Assembly: GCF_000369805.1 (NCBI RefSeq) | Contig: NZ_KB850224.1 | Coordinates: 496,001 to 560,000 of the forward strand | Origin: Acinetobacter sp. NIPH 2100 | GTDB lineage: Bacteria > Pseudomonadota > Gammaproteobacteria > Pseudomonadales > Moraxellaceae | Direction: 5' to 3' | DNA length: 64,000 nucleotides | Shown: one piece after another, positions 27,141 to 35,436 of the stretch | How positions within the stretch are numbered: the first letter of the stretch is position 1 | Layout of the letters: every line of letters begins with the position of its first letter | The notes under the pieces: model-generated | Database searches by the model: none | Told to the model about the DNA's origin: nothing | Seen by the model: the letters and a program-made list of their open reading frames with translations, nothing else | Translations under genes and position numbers: made by a program

Positions 27141-28652
27141 ATGAAAAAAATATGGACACAATTAGCACTGAGCGTGACTTGCGCAATCTTGGTGGGCTGT
27201 GGATCTGATAACGATTCGGATTCAACACCGACTCCAACGCCGACCCCAACCCCAACACCTACACCGACTCCAACCCCAACGCCTACACCGACCCCAGTCG
27301 TGGCTGATCGTTTTGTCGGTTCATGGTTAGGCGGCTTTTGCTTTGAAGGACGTCGTTCAAATTTAACAGTGCATAAGACGTCAGATACGAGTGTTCGTTT
27401 TACCACTGAAACTCGTCAATTCGAAAAAGAGGATTGTACGGGCGCCGTGATTAAAACCTATGATGTTGCTTCGGATGATGCGCTTATTAGTGAAATTTCG
27501 GCTACAGAGACCAGTGGTACAACTACAGTCAATCGGGTGAAATATAGTGATCGACATCGACCAAATGGCTTTGCCTCAGCATATGGCTTTAAGGGCGATG
27601 GCATGTGCGCAGTGAACGAAAAGGCTAGTGCAAAAGATATTCAAACCTATATGGACGCAGTTGATCCATCGAAAACAGTGACGTGCTATACCCGGACCAA
27701 TGTCGAAGGTTATAGCCTATTAAAACCGAGTGTGAAGAATGCAACGGCAAGTTATCGCATTTTAGACAATCAAACCTCCTTTGATAACTTCCTTGCACAA
27801 GCCAATGAACAAGGAGGGCAAGGCTATGCTTTAGCAAGCAATTCTGTTGATGTCGCGAAGCCAAATAGTGATTTCCCTGAACCTAAAAATTTATATGTTA
27901 AAAATAACGCTTCAACTGATACTTATAGTTATAAAATTGTCGATGTAAAAACTAATGTGGTTGCCAATGTTTATTTGTTCTGGTTGGCTGAGATTAAAAA
28001 ACAAGGTGAATCAGGTTTGGCTTATAAGTCATCATTAGGTGAGTCACCGAGCAATAATTATAAATATCTATTTGTAAAAAATAACAAAAAAACAGCAACT
28101 TATAGTTATGATAATCGTTTCTTGAGCAATACAACCCGTGATAGTATTTTGGCAACATTTAACGAGTTGGGTGGTCAAGGCTGTAAGCTGATTTTTGCAG
28201 GTAGTACCTTTACCAATAATGGTACAACCAACGGAACTTTCTACGTACCAACTTGTGTAAACAGTAGTACCCACAATGGAACTTATTCGTATCGCTACTT
28301 TGAAATGCCAACCACGCCAGCTGGATTCTATGATGACAATCCAACCAAGCTGGATCTGCTACTGAAACAGCAAGCAGCTGAAGGTTATCATTTAATTGAT
28401 AAAGACAATGCTATCGCTTTCTTTAATAAACGCGGCTATTTATTTGAGCGCGATAGTGCTAGTACTGCCAATATTGAATCTAAAGTATTTAAAGAAGATG
28501 CGATCTATAAACTTGATCTACCGAGTGAAATCCAAAACCGCTTACAAGATCAGGGAAATTTAGGTTGGTTCATTAATGTCAAACTCGGTTCAGTGTATAG
28601 CAACACGCCAACTTATTTTGATTTAAGTACTGGGGTTATATTCCCGAATTAA
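27141..28652 (+). CDS. Lipoprotein with Thr-Pro linker and tandem repeats
   Basis: 503 residues. Lipobox LVGC gives lipidation at C20. An acidic stretch precedes a run of about 12 Thr-Pro pairs (residues 30-53), a rigid spacer. The mature domain contains at least three repeats of about 60 residues with the pattern aromatic-x-Y/F-VKN..., TYSY..., then a helix ending G-GxGY/C-xL (from about 200 to 440). I do not recognise the family. The spacer suggests that the domain is held away from the membrane. It stands alone with a terminator behind it. Confidence 0.8.
   Translation: MKKIWTQLALSVTCAILVGCGSDNDSDSTPTPTPTPTPTPTPTPTPTPTPTPVVADRFVGSWLGGFCFEGRRSNLTVHKTSDTSVRFTTETRQFEKEDCTGAVIKTYDVASDDALISEISATETSGTTTVNRVKYSDRHRPNGFASAYGFKGDGMCAVNEKASAKDIQTYMDAVDPSKTVTCYTRTNVEGYSLLKPSVKNATASYRILDNQTSFDNFLAQANEQGGQGYALASNSVDVAKPNSDFPEPKNLYVKNNASTDTYSYKIVDVKTNVVANVYLFWLAEIKKQGESGLAYKSSLGESPSNNYKYLFVKNNKKTATYSYDNRFLSNTTRDSILATFNELGGQGCKLIFAGSTFTNNGTTNGTFYVPTCVNSSTHNGTYSYRYFEMPTTPAGFYDDNPTKLDLLLKQQAAEGYHLIDKDNAIAFFNKRGYLFERDSASTANIESKVFKEDAIYKLDLPSEIQNRLQDQGNLGWFINVKLGSVYSNTPTYFDLSTGVIFPN
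27229..27297 (+). repeat. Simple repeat coding Thr-Pro pairs
   Basis: About 70 bases of alternating ACN-CCN codons (ACACCGACTCCA and variants). The unit is 6 bases, so gain or loss of units changes linker length but keeps the frame. Confidence 0.85.
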
Positions 28653-28671
28653 ATTGTTGTTATTGTTTTAG

Positions 28672-28711
28672 AAAAGAGCCACCTCATTTAGTTATGCAGT
28701 GGCTCTTTTTT
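28672..28711. terminator. Terminator, repeat lipoprotein / acyltransferase
   Basis: AAAAGAGCCAC (28672-28682) pairs with GTGGCTCTTTT (28699-28709) across a 16-base loop, with a following T run. It can serve both convergent genes. Confidence 0.82.
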
Positions 28712-28714
28712 GTA

Positions 28715-29650
28715 TTAATAGATTTTATCGTAACCTTCAGCTCTGTTTTTAAAGCGACGATGGAACCACATCCATTGGGTTGGGGCAATACGAAGTTGAG
28801 CCTCGATAATTTTATTCACGCGAACAGCATCATCGACTTCATCTTCACTTGGCATGTTTTCAACAATCGGTTCAATCAGCACTTTATATCGTGGATTACG
28901 GACATCGCCATATCGATAGAAATACAAGGGAATCGCAACCGCTTTAGAGATTTTTAATAAGCGGCGATGTGCAGTGACGGTTGCAGCAGGAACACCAAAG
29001 AATGGGGCCATAACTCCTTGTTTTAATCCAAAATCTTGATCTGGGCTATACCAAATCGCACCGCCATCTTTGAGTCGGCGAATCAATCCGCGCATATCAT
29101 CATGATCAATTTGGTGTTGATAAATGGTGGCACGGCAACGATAAATCAGCATATCCAGCATCGGATTGTTCTGTGGACGGTATACCACATCAGGCTCAAA
29201 ATATTGCGAACAAATATAACCGCCTGCATCCAGCAAGGTACTGTGTGTTCCAAGCAATAGCACGCCTTTGCCTTGTGCTTTTGCATCAGTAATGTGCTCT
29301 AAACCTTCAATACTATGACGGTCTTTAAACCATTCTGGGCAATACCAGGCATTCAGTGTTTCAAACATGCCTAGCATCATATCGACAAACACTTGTTTTG
29401 CTTGAGCTTCAACTTCAGCTGGAGACCATTCTGGAAAACATAGCTCTAAATTTCGAAGCGTGGTTTTACGGCGTGACTGAAGCAAGCGCCAACATAAAGC
29501 AGCTAAACCATGTGCTAAGCGCCACTGAATTGCCCATGGGAGAATGGCCAATAACATAAGAAAAAAAATGGCGATCCAAATTTTCCAATATTTGGGTAAT
29601 AGAAATTCCCATTGAAATTCGCCAGGTGTATAAGACTGTTTTTGACTCAT
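28715..29650 (-). CDS. Lipid A acyltransferase (LpxL/LpxM family)
   Basis: Adds a secondary acyl chain to the lipid A precursor at the inner membrane. From the ATG at 29650 it has 311 residues, the usual length; the frame extends further upstream but without homology-like sequence. A membrane helix lies at about 24-40. The catalytic HxxxxD motif is THSTLLDAGG (H136, D141). WYSPDQDFG and YRCRATI are conserved family segments. I cannot tell LpxL from LpxM by sequence alone. Confidence 0.9.
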   Translation of the reverse strand: MSQKQSYTPGEFQWEFLLPKYWKIWIAIFFLMLLAILPWAIQWRLAHGLAALCWRLLQSRRKTTLRNLELCFPEWSPAEVEAQAKQVFVDMMLGMFETLNAWYCPEWFKDRHSIEGLEHITDAKAQGKGVLLLGTHSTLLDAGGYICSQYFEPDVVYRPQNNPMLDMLIYRCRATIYQHQIDHDDMRGLIRRLKDGGAIWYSPDQDFGLKQGVMAPFFGVPAATVTAHRRLLKISKAVAIPLYFYRYGDVRNPRYKVLIEPIVENMPSEDEVDDAVRVNKIIEAQLRIAPTQWMWFHRRFKNRAEGYDKIY

Positions 29651-29783
29651 AAACTTAGTAGAATGAATAACGTTGAATTTCAGAGCATTGTAACATGAAG
29701 TGAGTCTGAGAATATGCGAACAAGCTTTTGTCCGGCTGTTACTCAACGGAAATTGAATGAGAAATTTTTGCTTCTACCTCCGC

Positions 29784-29789
29784 TATAAT
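29784..29789 (+). promoter_or_regulatory. -10 promoter of the GXWXG gene
   Basis: A perfect TATAAT hexamer, 67 bases before the ATG at 29857. The leader contains a small hairpin, ACTCAAT-CGAG-ATTGAGT (29809-29826 approximately). No good -35 is visible. Confidence 0.5.
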
Positions 29790-29856
29790 ACAATGCAGGT
29801 CACACCTGACTCAATCGAGATTGAGTTGAGGACCAATAAAACAAAAAAGGTAAAGG

Positions 29857-30402
29857 ATGATGAATATTCAGGAAATGTCAGAAGGAAAGAATGTCGATGT
29901 TCAGGAAATAATCGACTTTTATGATCAATTAGATGGGGTTGATTGTCCCTTTATGTATGGTCGCTGGAAAGGGTTTGAGGTAGTAACAGGTCATCCGATG
30001 AATGGTTTATTGGAGCAAGCTAACTGGTATGGGAAGCTATTTATTGATCAGGAAACGGTATATCCACTGGTTTTACTCAACGCTAAGAAAACAGCGCTAT
30101 TTTTCCTTGATCCCAAATGGCTGCCTTTAAATCTTGATTTTAACCTTTTAAAAAAGAATAGTAAGTATCTGGCCAGTGGTTTGAAGCTCTTAAAGACCAA
30201 AGACAGTAAAGCTCGCTTAAGAATGACTGAGTTTCGAGGGGAAATATCGGCGACGATGATTTATGATGAAAAGCCCATTCATGATGTTTTTCGAAAGATA
30301 GATGAAAATACCGTATTGGGATGGATGGATCTAAAACAACAATCCCAGCCTTATTTTTTTATTCTGCAACGGGATGATAAAAGCTCGTTTGACTTTGAGT
30401 GA
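29857..30402 (+). CDS. GXWXG / DUF4334 domain protein
   Basis: 181-residue soluble protein. The N-terminal GXWXG motif is GRWKGFEVVTGHPMNG followed by WYGKLF (about residues 37-65). The C-terminal part, AKKTALFFLDPKWLPLN to SARLRMTEFRG, is DUF4334-like. Function is unknown. ATG codons at 29857 and 29860 are both possible, with GGTAAAGG upstream. Confidence 0.85.
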   Translation: MMNIQEMSEGKNVDVQEIIDFYDQLDGVDCPFMYGRWKGFEVVTGHPMNGLLEQANWYGKLFIDQETVYPLVLLNAKKTALFFLDPKWLPLNLDFNLLKKNSKYLASGLKLLKTKDSKARLRMTEFRGEISATMIYDEKPIHDVFRKIDENTVLGWMDLKQQSQPYFFILQRDDKSSFDFE

Positions 30403-30501
30403 TATAACTCTCTCTACGATGATTGATCTGTTGAGAATTGGATGTAAGATCAAGCACATGCTTTTTGTCTATAGATAAATCATTATTTCGATCAGGAGAT
30501 C

Positions 30502-31035
30502 ATGGTGAAAACTATAAGCATCATCAAAGGGGATATTACCCAAATAATGGTCGATGCAATTGTGAATGCAGCCAATACTTCACTGTTAGGCGGTGGAGGT
30601 GTAGATGGCGCAATTCATCGTCGTGGTGGCGCAGCGATTTTGGCAGATTGTCAAAAAATCCGTGCTAAGCAGGGTGGTTGTGCAGTTGGTGAAGCGGTCG
30701 TGACCAGCGCAGGAAATCTGCCTGCGAAATATGTCATTCATACGGTTGGGCCCACTTGGGTCGATGGACAGCACGATGAAGCTTTATTATTGGAAAATGC
30801 CTATCGGAATAGTTTTAAATTAGCAGAAGAGTTGAAACTACAAAGCCTTGCATTTCCAAATATTTCAACTGGGATTTATCGCTTTCCCAAACAGCTTGCT
30901 GCACAGATCGCGTTAAAAATCATTGCTGAACAACTCAGAACGGGAATGTTTGTACAAGAGGTTGTTTTTGTTTGTTTTGATGATGAAAATTTTAATATTT
31001 ACCAATCTTTGAAACAAGATTTTGATTTAGCCTAA
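30502..31035 (+). CDS. Macro-domain protein, probable O-acetyl-ADP-ribose deacetylase
   Basis: 177 residues, a single macro domain like E. coli YmdB. The ADP-ribose-binding signature is [25 protein letters not shown] followed by GAIHRRGG, and the second loop is [11 protein letters not shown]. Known members remove acetyl groups from O-acetyl-ADP-ribose or ADP-ribose from proteins. It is close to YmdB, which also influences RNase III in E. coli. The start has GGAGATC upstream. Confidence 0.9.
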   Translation: MVKTISIIKGDITQIMVDAIVNAANTSLLGGGGVDGAIHRRGGAAILADCQKIRAKQGGCAVGEAVVTSAGNLPAKYVIHTVGPTWVDGQHDEALLLENAYRNSFKLAEELKLQSLAFPNISTGIYRFPKQLAAQIALKIIAEQLRTGMFVQEVVFVCFDDENFNIYQSLKQDFDLA

Positions 31036-31051
31036 ACTCAATCGAATGCAG

Positions 31052-31085
31052 TGAAGCATTTACCCTCGAAAGAGTAAATGCTTCA
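31052..31085. other. Hairpin between convergent genes
   Basis: TGAAGCATTTAC (31052-31063) pairs with GTAAATGCTTCA (31074-31085). No T tract lies on either side. It lies between the convergent macro-domain and uup genes and may act as a 3'-end barrier. Confidence 0.5.
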
Positions 31086-31090
31086 TCGAT

Positions 31091-32986
31091 TTAGTTGCCT
31101 TTCGACATATTTTCTAAAATGTCCCAGCGTTCCAATTTTTCTAGCAATACTTCTTCAATTTCAGCTAGACGTTGGCTGGCTGCGGTTGCGGCATTGGCAT
31201 CTGAAACAAACCATGAACCATCCGCCAATTTCGCTGACAATTCTGTTTGCTCGGTTTCCAGTTTTTCAATCTCAGCAGGCAGTTGTTCAAGCTCACGCTG
31301 GTCTTTATAACTGAGTTTTACCTTTTTAGGTGCTGCGGCCGCTTCTGCTTTGGCTTGCGCTTTTTTTACATCACTTTTCTGATCAACCACCTTCTGATCT
31401 GGACGCTGTTCCAAATAGTCTTGATAACCACCGATGTATTCATCAATGTTACCTTTACCATCAAATACCCATGTCGAAGTCACGACATTGTCCATAAAGG
31501 CACGGTCATGCGAGATCAACAGCAAAGTACCTTTATAGTCAGACAGCATCTCTTCAAGCAGCTCAAGGGTCACCATATCCAAGTCATTGGTTGGTTCATC
31601 CATGACGATTAAATTTGATGGTTTAAGCAGAAGTTTTGCCAATAAGATACGGTTTCTTTCCCCCCCTGAAAGAGCCTTAACTGGGGTACGTGCACGTTCT
31701 GGTGAGAATAAAAAGTCTTGTAAATAACTATAGATATGACGACGGTTACCATTCACATCAACAAAATCAGAACCTTCTGAAACGTTGGCCATCACGGTTT
31801 TTTCAAGGTCTAAAGCATTACGCAACTGGTCAAAATAGGCAACTTCGAGTTGTGTTCCCGTTTTAACCAAACCGCCATGCTCGATTTCACCTAAAATGGC
31901 TTTGATCAATGTGGTTTTGCCGACACCATTGTCACCAACCAAACCAATACGATCACCGCGCAGGACGATAGCTGAGAAGTCGTTAATTAGTGGCTGCGCA
32001 CCATAGCTGACACTGAGATGTTCGATCTCAAAGACCAACTTACCAGAGCGATTGGCTTCTTGCGTTGCCATGCTGACCTTGCCTTGTTGTGAACGACGTG
32101 CTTTAGATTGTTCACGTAAGTCTTTCAACGCACGGACACGACCTTCATTACGGGTACGACGTGCTTTAATGCCTTGACGAATCCAAGCCTCTTCCTCGGC
32201 TAACTTTTTATCAAATAAAGCATTTTGTTTTTCTTCTGCTTCCATTTGCTGAGCTTTGAGATCGAGATAGCGAGAGTAGTTCCCTTCGTAGCTACGCAAA
32301 ACTCCACGGTCAAGCTCGACAATACGGGTGGCAATGCTGTCGACAAATGAACGGTCATGCGAAATAAACAACAGGGTCAGATTATTTTGATCCATTAAAA
32401 ACTTTTCTAACCATTCGATACTTTCGACGTCCAAATGGTTGGTTGGTTCGTCGAGTAAGAGTACATCTGGTTGAGTCAGTAAGGCGCGCGCCAACAATAC
32501 GCGACGTTTACGCCCCCCTGATAAATCAGCTAAATCAGCATCGGGATCAAGTCCCATTTTGCTCAGAATTGAGTTGACCTTATTTTCTAATGCCCAGCCA
32601 TCGAGTTGATCGAGTTTATGTTGCAACATCCCCATGCGATCACAGGCATCCATATCACCCAAAACGCAGGCATCGCTTGCTTCATGGTATTCTTTGAGCA
32701 CAATGGCTGCTTCGCCTGCACCATCGGCTACGATGTCGGCGACTTTACCTGAGTCCATTGGGACGTCTTGGGCTAACATTGAAACAGTTAAACCATTTTG
32801 GATTGAAACTTCACCGTTATCGGGTAACAGGCTTCCCTCAATCAGTTTTAATAAAGTAGACTTACCTTCGCCATTACGACCAATTAAACAGACTCGTTCG
32901 CCACGTTCTAGGCTGAAATTCGCGCCGTCGAGTAGGGCAGGTCCGCCAAATGCGAGATGGACATCCCTTAAAGTAATATAGGCCAT
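31091..32986 (-). CDS. uup: ABC-F ATPase Uup
   Basis: 631 residues without membrane helices and with two ATPase domains, so an ABC-F translation factor and not a transporter. Walker A sequences are GRNGEGKSTLLK and GDNGVGKTTLIK; signatures are LSGGRKRRVLLARALL and LSGGERNRILLAKLL. The C-terminal 90 residues form a charged coiled coil typical of Uup. Uup acts on stalled ribosomes and limits precise excision of transposons in E. coli. The start has only a short leader before slyX on the other strand. Confidence 0.95.
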   Translation of the reverse strand: MAYITLRDVHLAFGGPALLDGANFSLERGERVCLIGRNGEGKSTLLKLIEGSLLPDNGEVSIQNGLTVSMLAQDVPMDSGKVADIVADGAGEAAIVLKEYHEASDACVLGDMDACDRMGMLQHKLDQLDGWALENKVNSILSKMGLDPDADLADLSGGRKRRVLLARALLTQPDVLLLDEPTNHLDVESIEWLEKFLMDQNNLTLLFISHDRSFVDSIATRIVELDRGVLRSYEGNYSRYLDLKAQQMEAEEKQNALFDKKLAEEEAWIRQGIKARRTRNEGRVRALKDLREQSKARRSQQGKVSMATQEANRSGKLVFEIEHLSVSYGAQPLINDFSAIVLRGDRIGLVGDNGVGKTTLIKAILGEIEHGGLVKTGTQLEVAYFDQLRNALDLEKTVMANVSEGSDFVDVNGNRRHIYSYLQDFLFSPERARTPVKALSGGERNRILLAKLLLKPSNLIVMDEPTNDLDMVTLELLEEMLSDYKGTLLLISHDRAFMDNVVTSTWVFDGKGNIDEYIGGYQDYLEQRPDQKVVDQKSDVKKAQAKAEAAAAPKKVKLSYKDQRELEQLPAEIEKLETEQTELSAKLADGSWFVSDANAATAASQRLAEIEEVLLEKLERWDILENMSKGN

Positions 32987-33018
32987 AATGTTTCCTAAAA
33001 GTTCAGATGAGGTCTGAA

Positions 33019-33264
33019 ATGACTAAACCACAAAATTTTGATAATCACGCGTCATTCTCCGCACCCATTGAAGATTTGCAAGTCCGAATTGCATTTTTAG
33101 ATGATTTAGTTGAACAATTGAATCAACAACTCGCAATTCAAACGCAGGAAATTGCTGATTTAAAAAAACAAATGCAATTTTTATATCGTCGCGTTGAATC
33201 TTCAGATTTATCGGAAGGAATTGCCGCTTTTGACCCTGTGAATGACAAACCCCCTCATTATTAA
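33019..33264 (+). CDS. slyX: SlyX-family protein
   Basis: 81 residues from the ATG at 33019, which has GAGGT upstream; the longer frame starts at 33007. It has the SlyX pattern: a coiled coil with LQVRIAFLDDLVEQLNQQLA and IADLKKQMQFLYRR, then a short acidic tail ending KPPHY. The function of SlyX is not settled. It is divergent from uup. Confidence 0.88.
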   Translation: MTKPQNFDNHASFSAPIEDLQVRIAFLDDLVEQLNQQLAIQTQEIADLKKQMQFLYRRVESSDLSEGIAAFDPVNDKPPHY

Positions 33265-33322
33265 TAAATCATGCAGCAATGCGGAGTTGCATTGCTGTAA
33301 GATTTACCTTGAATGATTGCAT

Positions 33323-34333
33323 TTAAAAACCATGCAGCACAATTTTCCCTTTGGTTGTACCAGTTTCGATTTGTTGATGTGCACGTTTCAGGTTTTCGGC
33401 GTTGATTGGTGATAGAACCTGACTCACTGTGGTTTTTATTTTTCCAGCATCAACTAAGCCTGCAACCTGATTCAACAGTTGGCTCTGTTTGATCATATCT
33501 TCGGTCTGGTACATAGAACGCGTGAACATAAACTCCCAATGAACCGAAACAGACTTTGATTTAAAGGGCTGAATGTTGAGTTGTTCAGGGTCATCAATTA
33601 AACCGAAATGCCCTTGGGCTGCGATCAGTTCTGCAATATCAGCGAGATGCTGATCTGTTTGCGTGGTTGAAAATACATATAAAGGGGCGTTTAAGCCGAG
33701 CTGTTGAATTTGTGCCGCTAAAGCTTGGCTATGGTCCAATACATAATCTGCGCCCAACTGTTTTACCCACTCAGACGTCTCTGGTCGAGATGCCGTACTG
33801 ATGATGGTCAGATTGGTTAATTGTTTCAGCAATTGAATGGTAATAGAACCAACACCACCCGCACCACCAATGACGAGGATCGACGTGTTTTCAGTGGCAG
33901 TTTGAGGTACTTGTAATCGATCAAACAGCATTTCCCATGCGGTAATTGCGGTTAAAGGCAGTGCTGCTGCTTCACTTGCATCCAGTGATTGGGGTTTATG
34001 TCCAACAATGCGCTCGTCTACCAATTGTAATTCACTGTTACTGCCTGATCGGTTGAGCGCACCGGCATACCAAACGTGTTCACCAATTTTGAATTGAGTG
34101 ACGTGTTCGCCAATCGCCTCAACAATACCCACCGCATCCCAGCCTAGAACTTTCCATTGATCATCTTCCGCGCTTTTATTGTTCCGAATTTTGGTATCGA
34201 CTGGATTGACAGAAATTGCTTGCACACGAACGAGTAAATCGTATCCATGTGCAATAGGTGAGTCGAGTTCAATGTCGATAAGTGCATCGTTTAATGTAAT
34301 TGTGCCTGCCTTTTGATATGCCACAGCTTTCAT
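33323..34333 (-). CDS. Zinc-type alcohol dehydrogenase / quinone oxidoreductase family protein
   Basis: 336 residues from the ATG at 34333 (MKAVAYQKAG). The GroES-like half has NPVDTKIRNNKS and GWDAVGIVEAIG; the Rossmann half has VIGGAGGVGSITIQLLKQ, the NADPH-binding loop. Catalytic zinc cysteines appear absent, so it is of the quinone-reductase type within the family. It faces an HxlR regulator across 99 bases, a common pairing for regulation by reactive quinones or aldehydes. Confidence 0.85.
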   Translation of the reverse strand: MKAVAYQKAGTITLNDALIDIELDSPIAHGYDLLVRVQAISVNPVDTKIRNNKSAEDDQWKVLGWDAVGIVEAIGEHVTQFKIGEHVWYAGALNRSGSNSELQLVDERIVGHKPQSLDASEAAALPLTAITAWEMLFDRLQVPQTATENTSILVIGGAGGVGSITIQLLKQLTNLTIISTASRPETSEWVKQLGADYVLDHSQALAAQIQQLGLNAPLYVFSTTQTDQHLADIAELIAAQGHFGLIDDPEQLNIQPFKSKSVSVHWEFMFTRSMYQTEDMIKQSQLLNQVAGLVDAGKIKTTVSQVLSPINAENLKRAHQQIETGTTKGKIVLHGF

Positions 34334-34432
34334 CGTTATGCTTCCACTTGATTGGAATCTCAGCATAACTTAAGCTTAATTTTGGTAACTACAGACAAAT
34401 AACGCTCATAGTGTCAAAAAGGATACTGTAAA

Positions 34433-34795
34433 ATGGCAAAAATGCGACATTCGAGTTTTGATTGTTCTCCGGGTTGTTCCGTCGAAGCAGCCATCAGTTT
34501 GATTGATGGTAAATGGAAGTGTGTCATTCTCTGGCATTTATTTAATGAGGGCACCTTGAGATTTAACGAAATTCGCAAGCGTGTACCGAGTATTACCCAG
34601 AGAATGCTGACCAATCAGCTACGTGAATTAGAACAAGATGGCCTGCTGCATCGAGAGGTCTATCCTCAGGTTCCTCCAAAAGTTGAATATTGTTTAACTG
34701 ATTTAGGCCATAGTCTGGAGCAGATTATTGTTGCATTAAAGAATTGGGGCGATGCACATCTTGATCAATTCGGAAAATTAACACTTACTGAATAA
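34433..34795 (+). CDS. HxlR-family transcriptional regulator
   Basis: 120 residues. The family signature is CSVEAAISLIDGKWKCVILWHL, then FNEIRKRVPSITQRMLTNQLRELE. The two cysteines C11 and C15 before the signature resemble the redox-sensing site of HxlR/YodB-type repressors. It is divergent from the dehydrogenase gene and probably represses it. The near-palindrome AGTGTC-six bases-GATACT just before its start may be part of the operator. Confidence 0.9.
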   Translation: MAKMRHSSFDCSPGCSVEAAISLIDGKWKCVILWHLFNEGTLRFNEIRKRVPSITQRMLTNQLRELEQDGLLHREVYPQVPPKVEYCLTDLGHSLEQIIVALKNWGDAHLDQFGKLTLTE

Positions 34796-34866
34796 AATAA
34801 GTGTATTAAATGCATTTCGTATTTTAGGCTTTGAGCGGTCTGCAAAGGCATGCTTCAAAGGCCACC

Positions 34867-34915
34867 GTTGAATCCAAGATTATTTTTACGTTGTAACTTG
34901 CCTTTTGGATTCAAC
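34867..34915. other. Long-loop inverted repeat
   Basis: GTTGAATCCAA (34867-34877) and TTGGATTCAAC (34905-34915) are perfect complements over a 27-base loop. No T run follows. It lies between the HxlR gene and the topA-adjacent membrane gene; function unknown. Confidence 0.4.
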
Positions 34916-34953
34916 TTATGTAACGCTAATAAAAGAAAGTTTTGGGCTACTTT

Positions 34954-35403
34954 ATGAGTAATATTGGAATTTGGATCACGGTCGCGATTGTACTTTTTGT
35001 ACTCGGTTCGATTTTTGGCTTACGTGTCAGCCCGCGTGAAAAAGCATTGGGTATGATGCGTGACCAAGCACGTAAAATGGGATTGCATCCTCGTTTAATC
35101 GTTGCGCCAGAATGGACAAAGATCCCAATGGCCTCGGAAAAACGTGCCAGTATGGTGGCTTATTATAGTGTACTTATTCCAGATGCCCGTTTGGCGTTAA
35201 TGCGTGCGCGTGTGGTCGATGGCAAACTTCAGGTGGTGCAAGGTGATCAGAAATTTAATGATTTAACCATTGCATTAAAAGGAGTTTATGCTATTGATAT
35301 GCAGGCAAACTGTGTCGGACTGTATTGGGATGAAGAAACTGACCTAAGAGCCACACAGCTTGAACAGATAAAAGCTTATTTACATGATTTAGCACAGCGC
35401 TAA
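34954..35403 (+). CDS. Small membrane-anchored protein adjacent to topA
   Basis: 149 residues from the ATG at 34954; the open frame extends to a TTG at 34942. A single N-terminal helix (about 5-22) is followed by a soluble domain, with REKALGMMRDQARKMGLHPRL and a later YYSVLIPDARL. A similar gene lies beside topA in Pseudomonas and is often named as a YajC-like protein, though I see no real YajC motif. Function unknown. It ends 33 bases before topA and is probably co-transcribed with it. Confidence 0.8.
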   Translation: MSNIGIWITVAIVLFVLGSIFGLRVSPREKALGMMRDQARKMGLHPRLIVAPEWTKIPMASEKRASMVAYYSVLIPDARLALMRARVVDGKLQVVQGDQKFNDLTIALKGVYAIDMQANCVGLYWDEETDLRATQLEQIKAYLHDLAQR

Positions 35404-35436
35404 CTCTCTGATTGATCATAGGAAAAACGATTTATT

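Noticed and set aside
27229..27297. Repeat array resembling a CRISPR
   Set aside because: It is a coding 6-base simple repeat without spacers; no cas genes are near.
27122..27406. Minus-strand ORF rich in Val-Gly repeats
   Set aside because: It is the antisense reading of the Thr-Pro codon repeat in the lipoprotein gene, not a gene.
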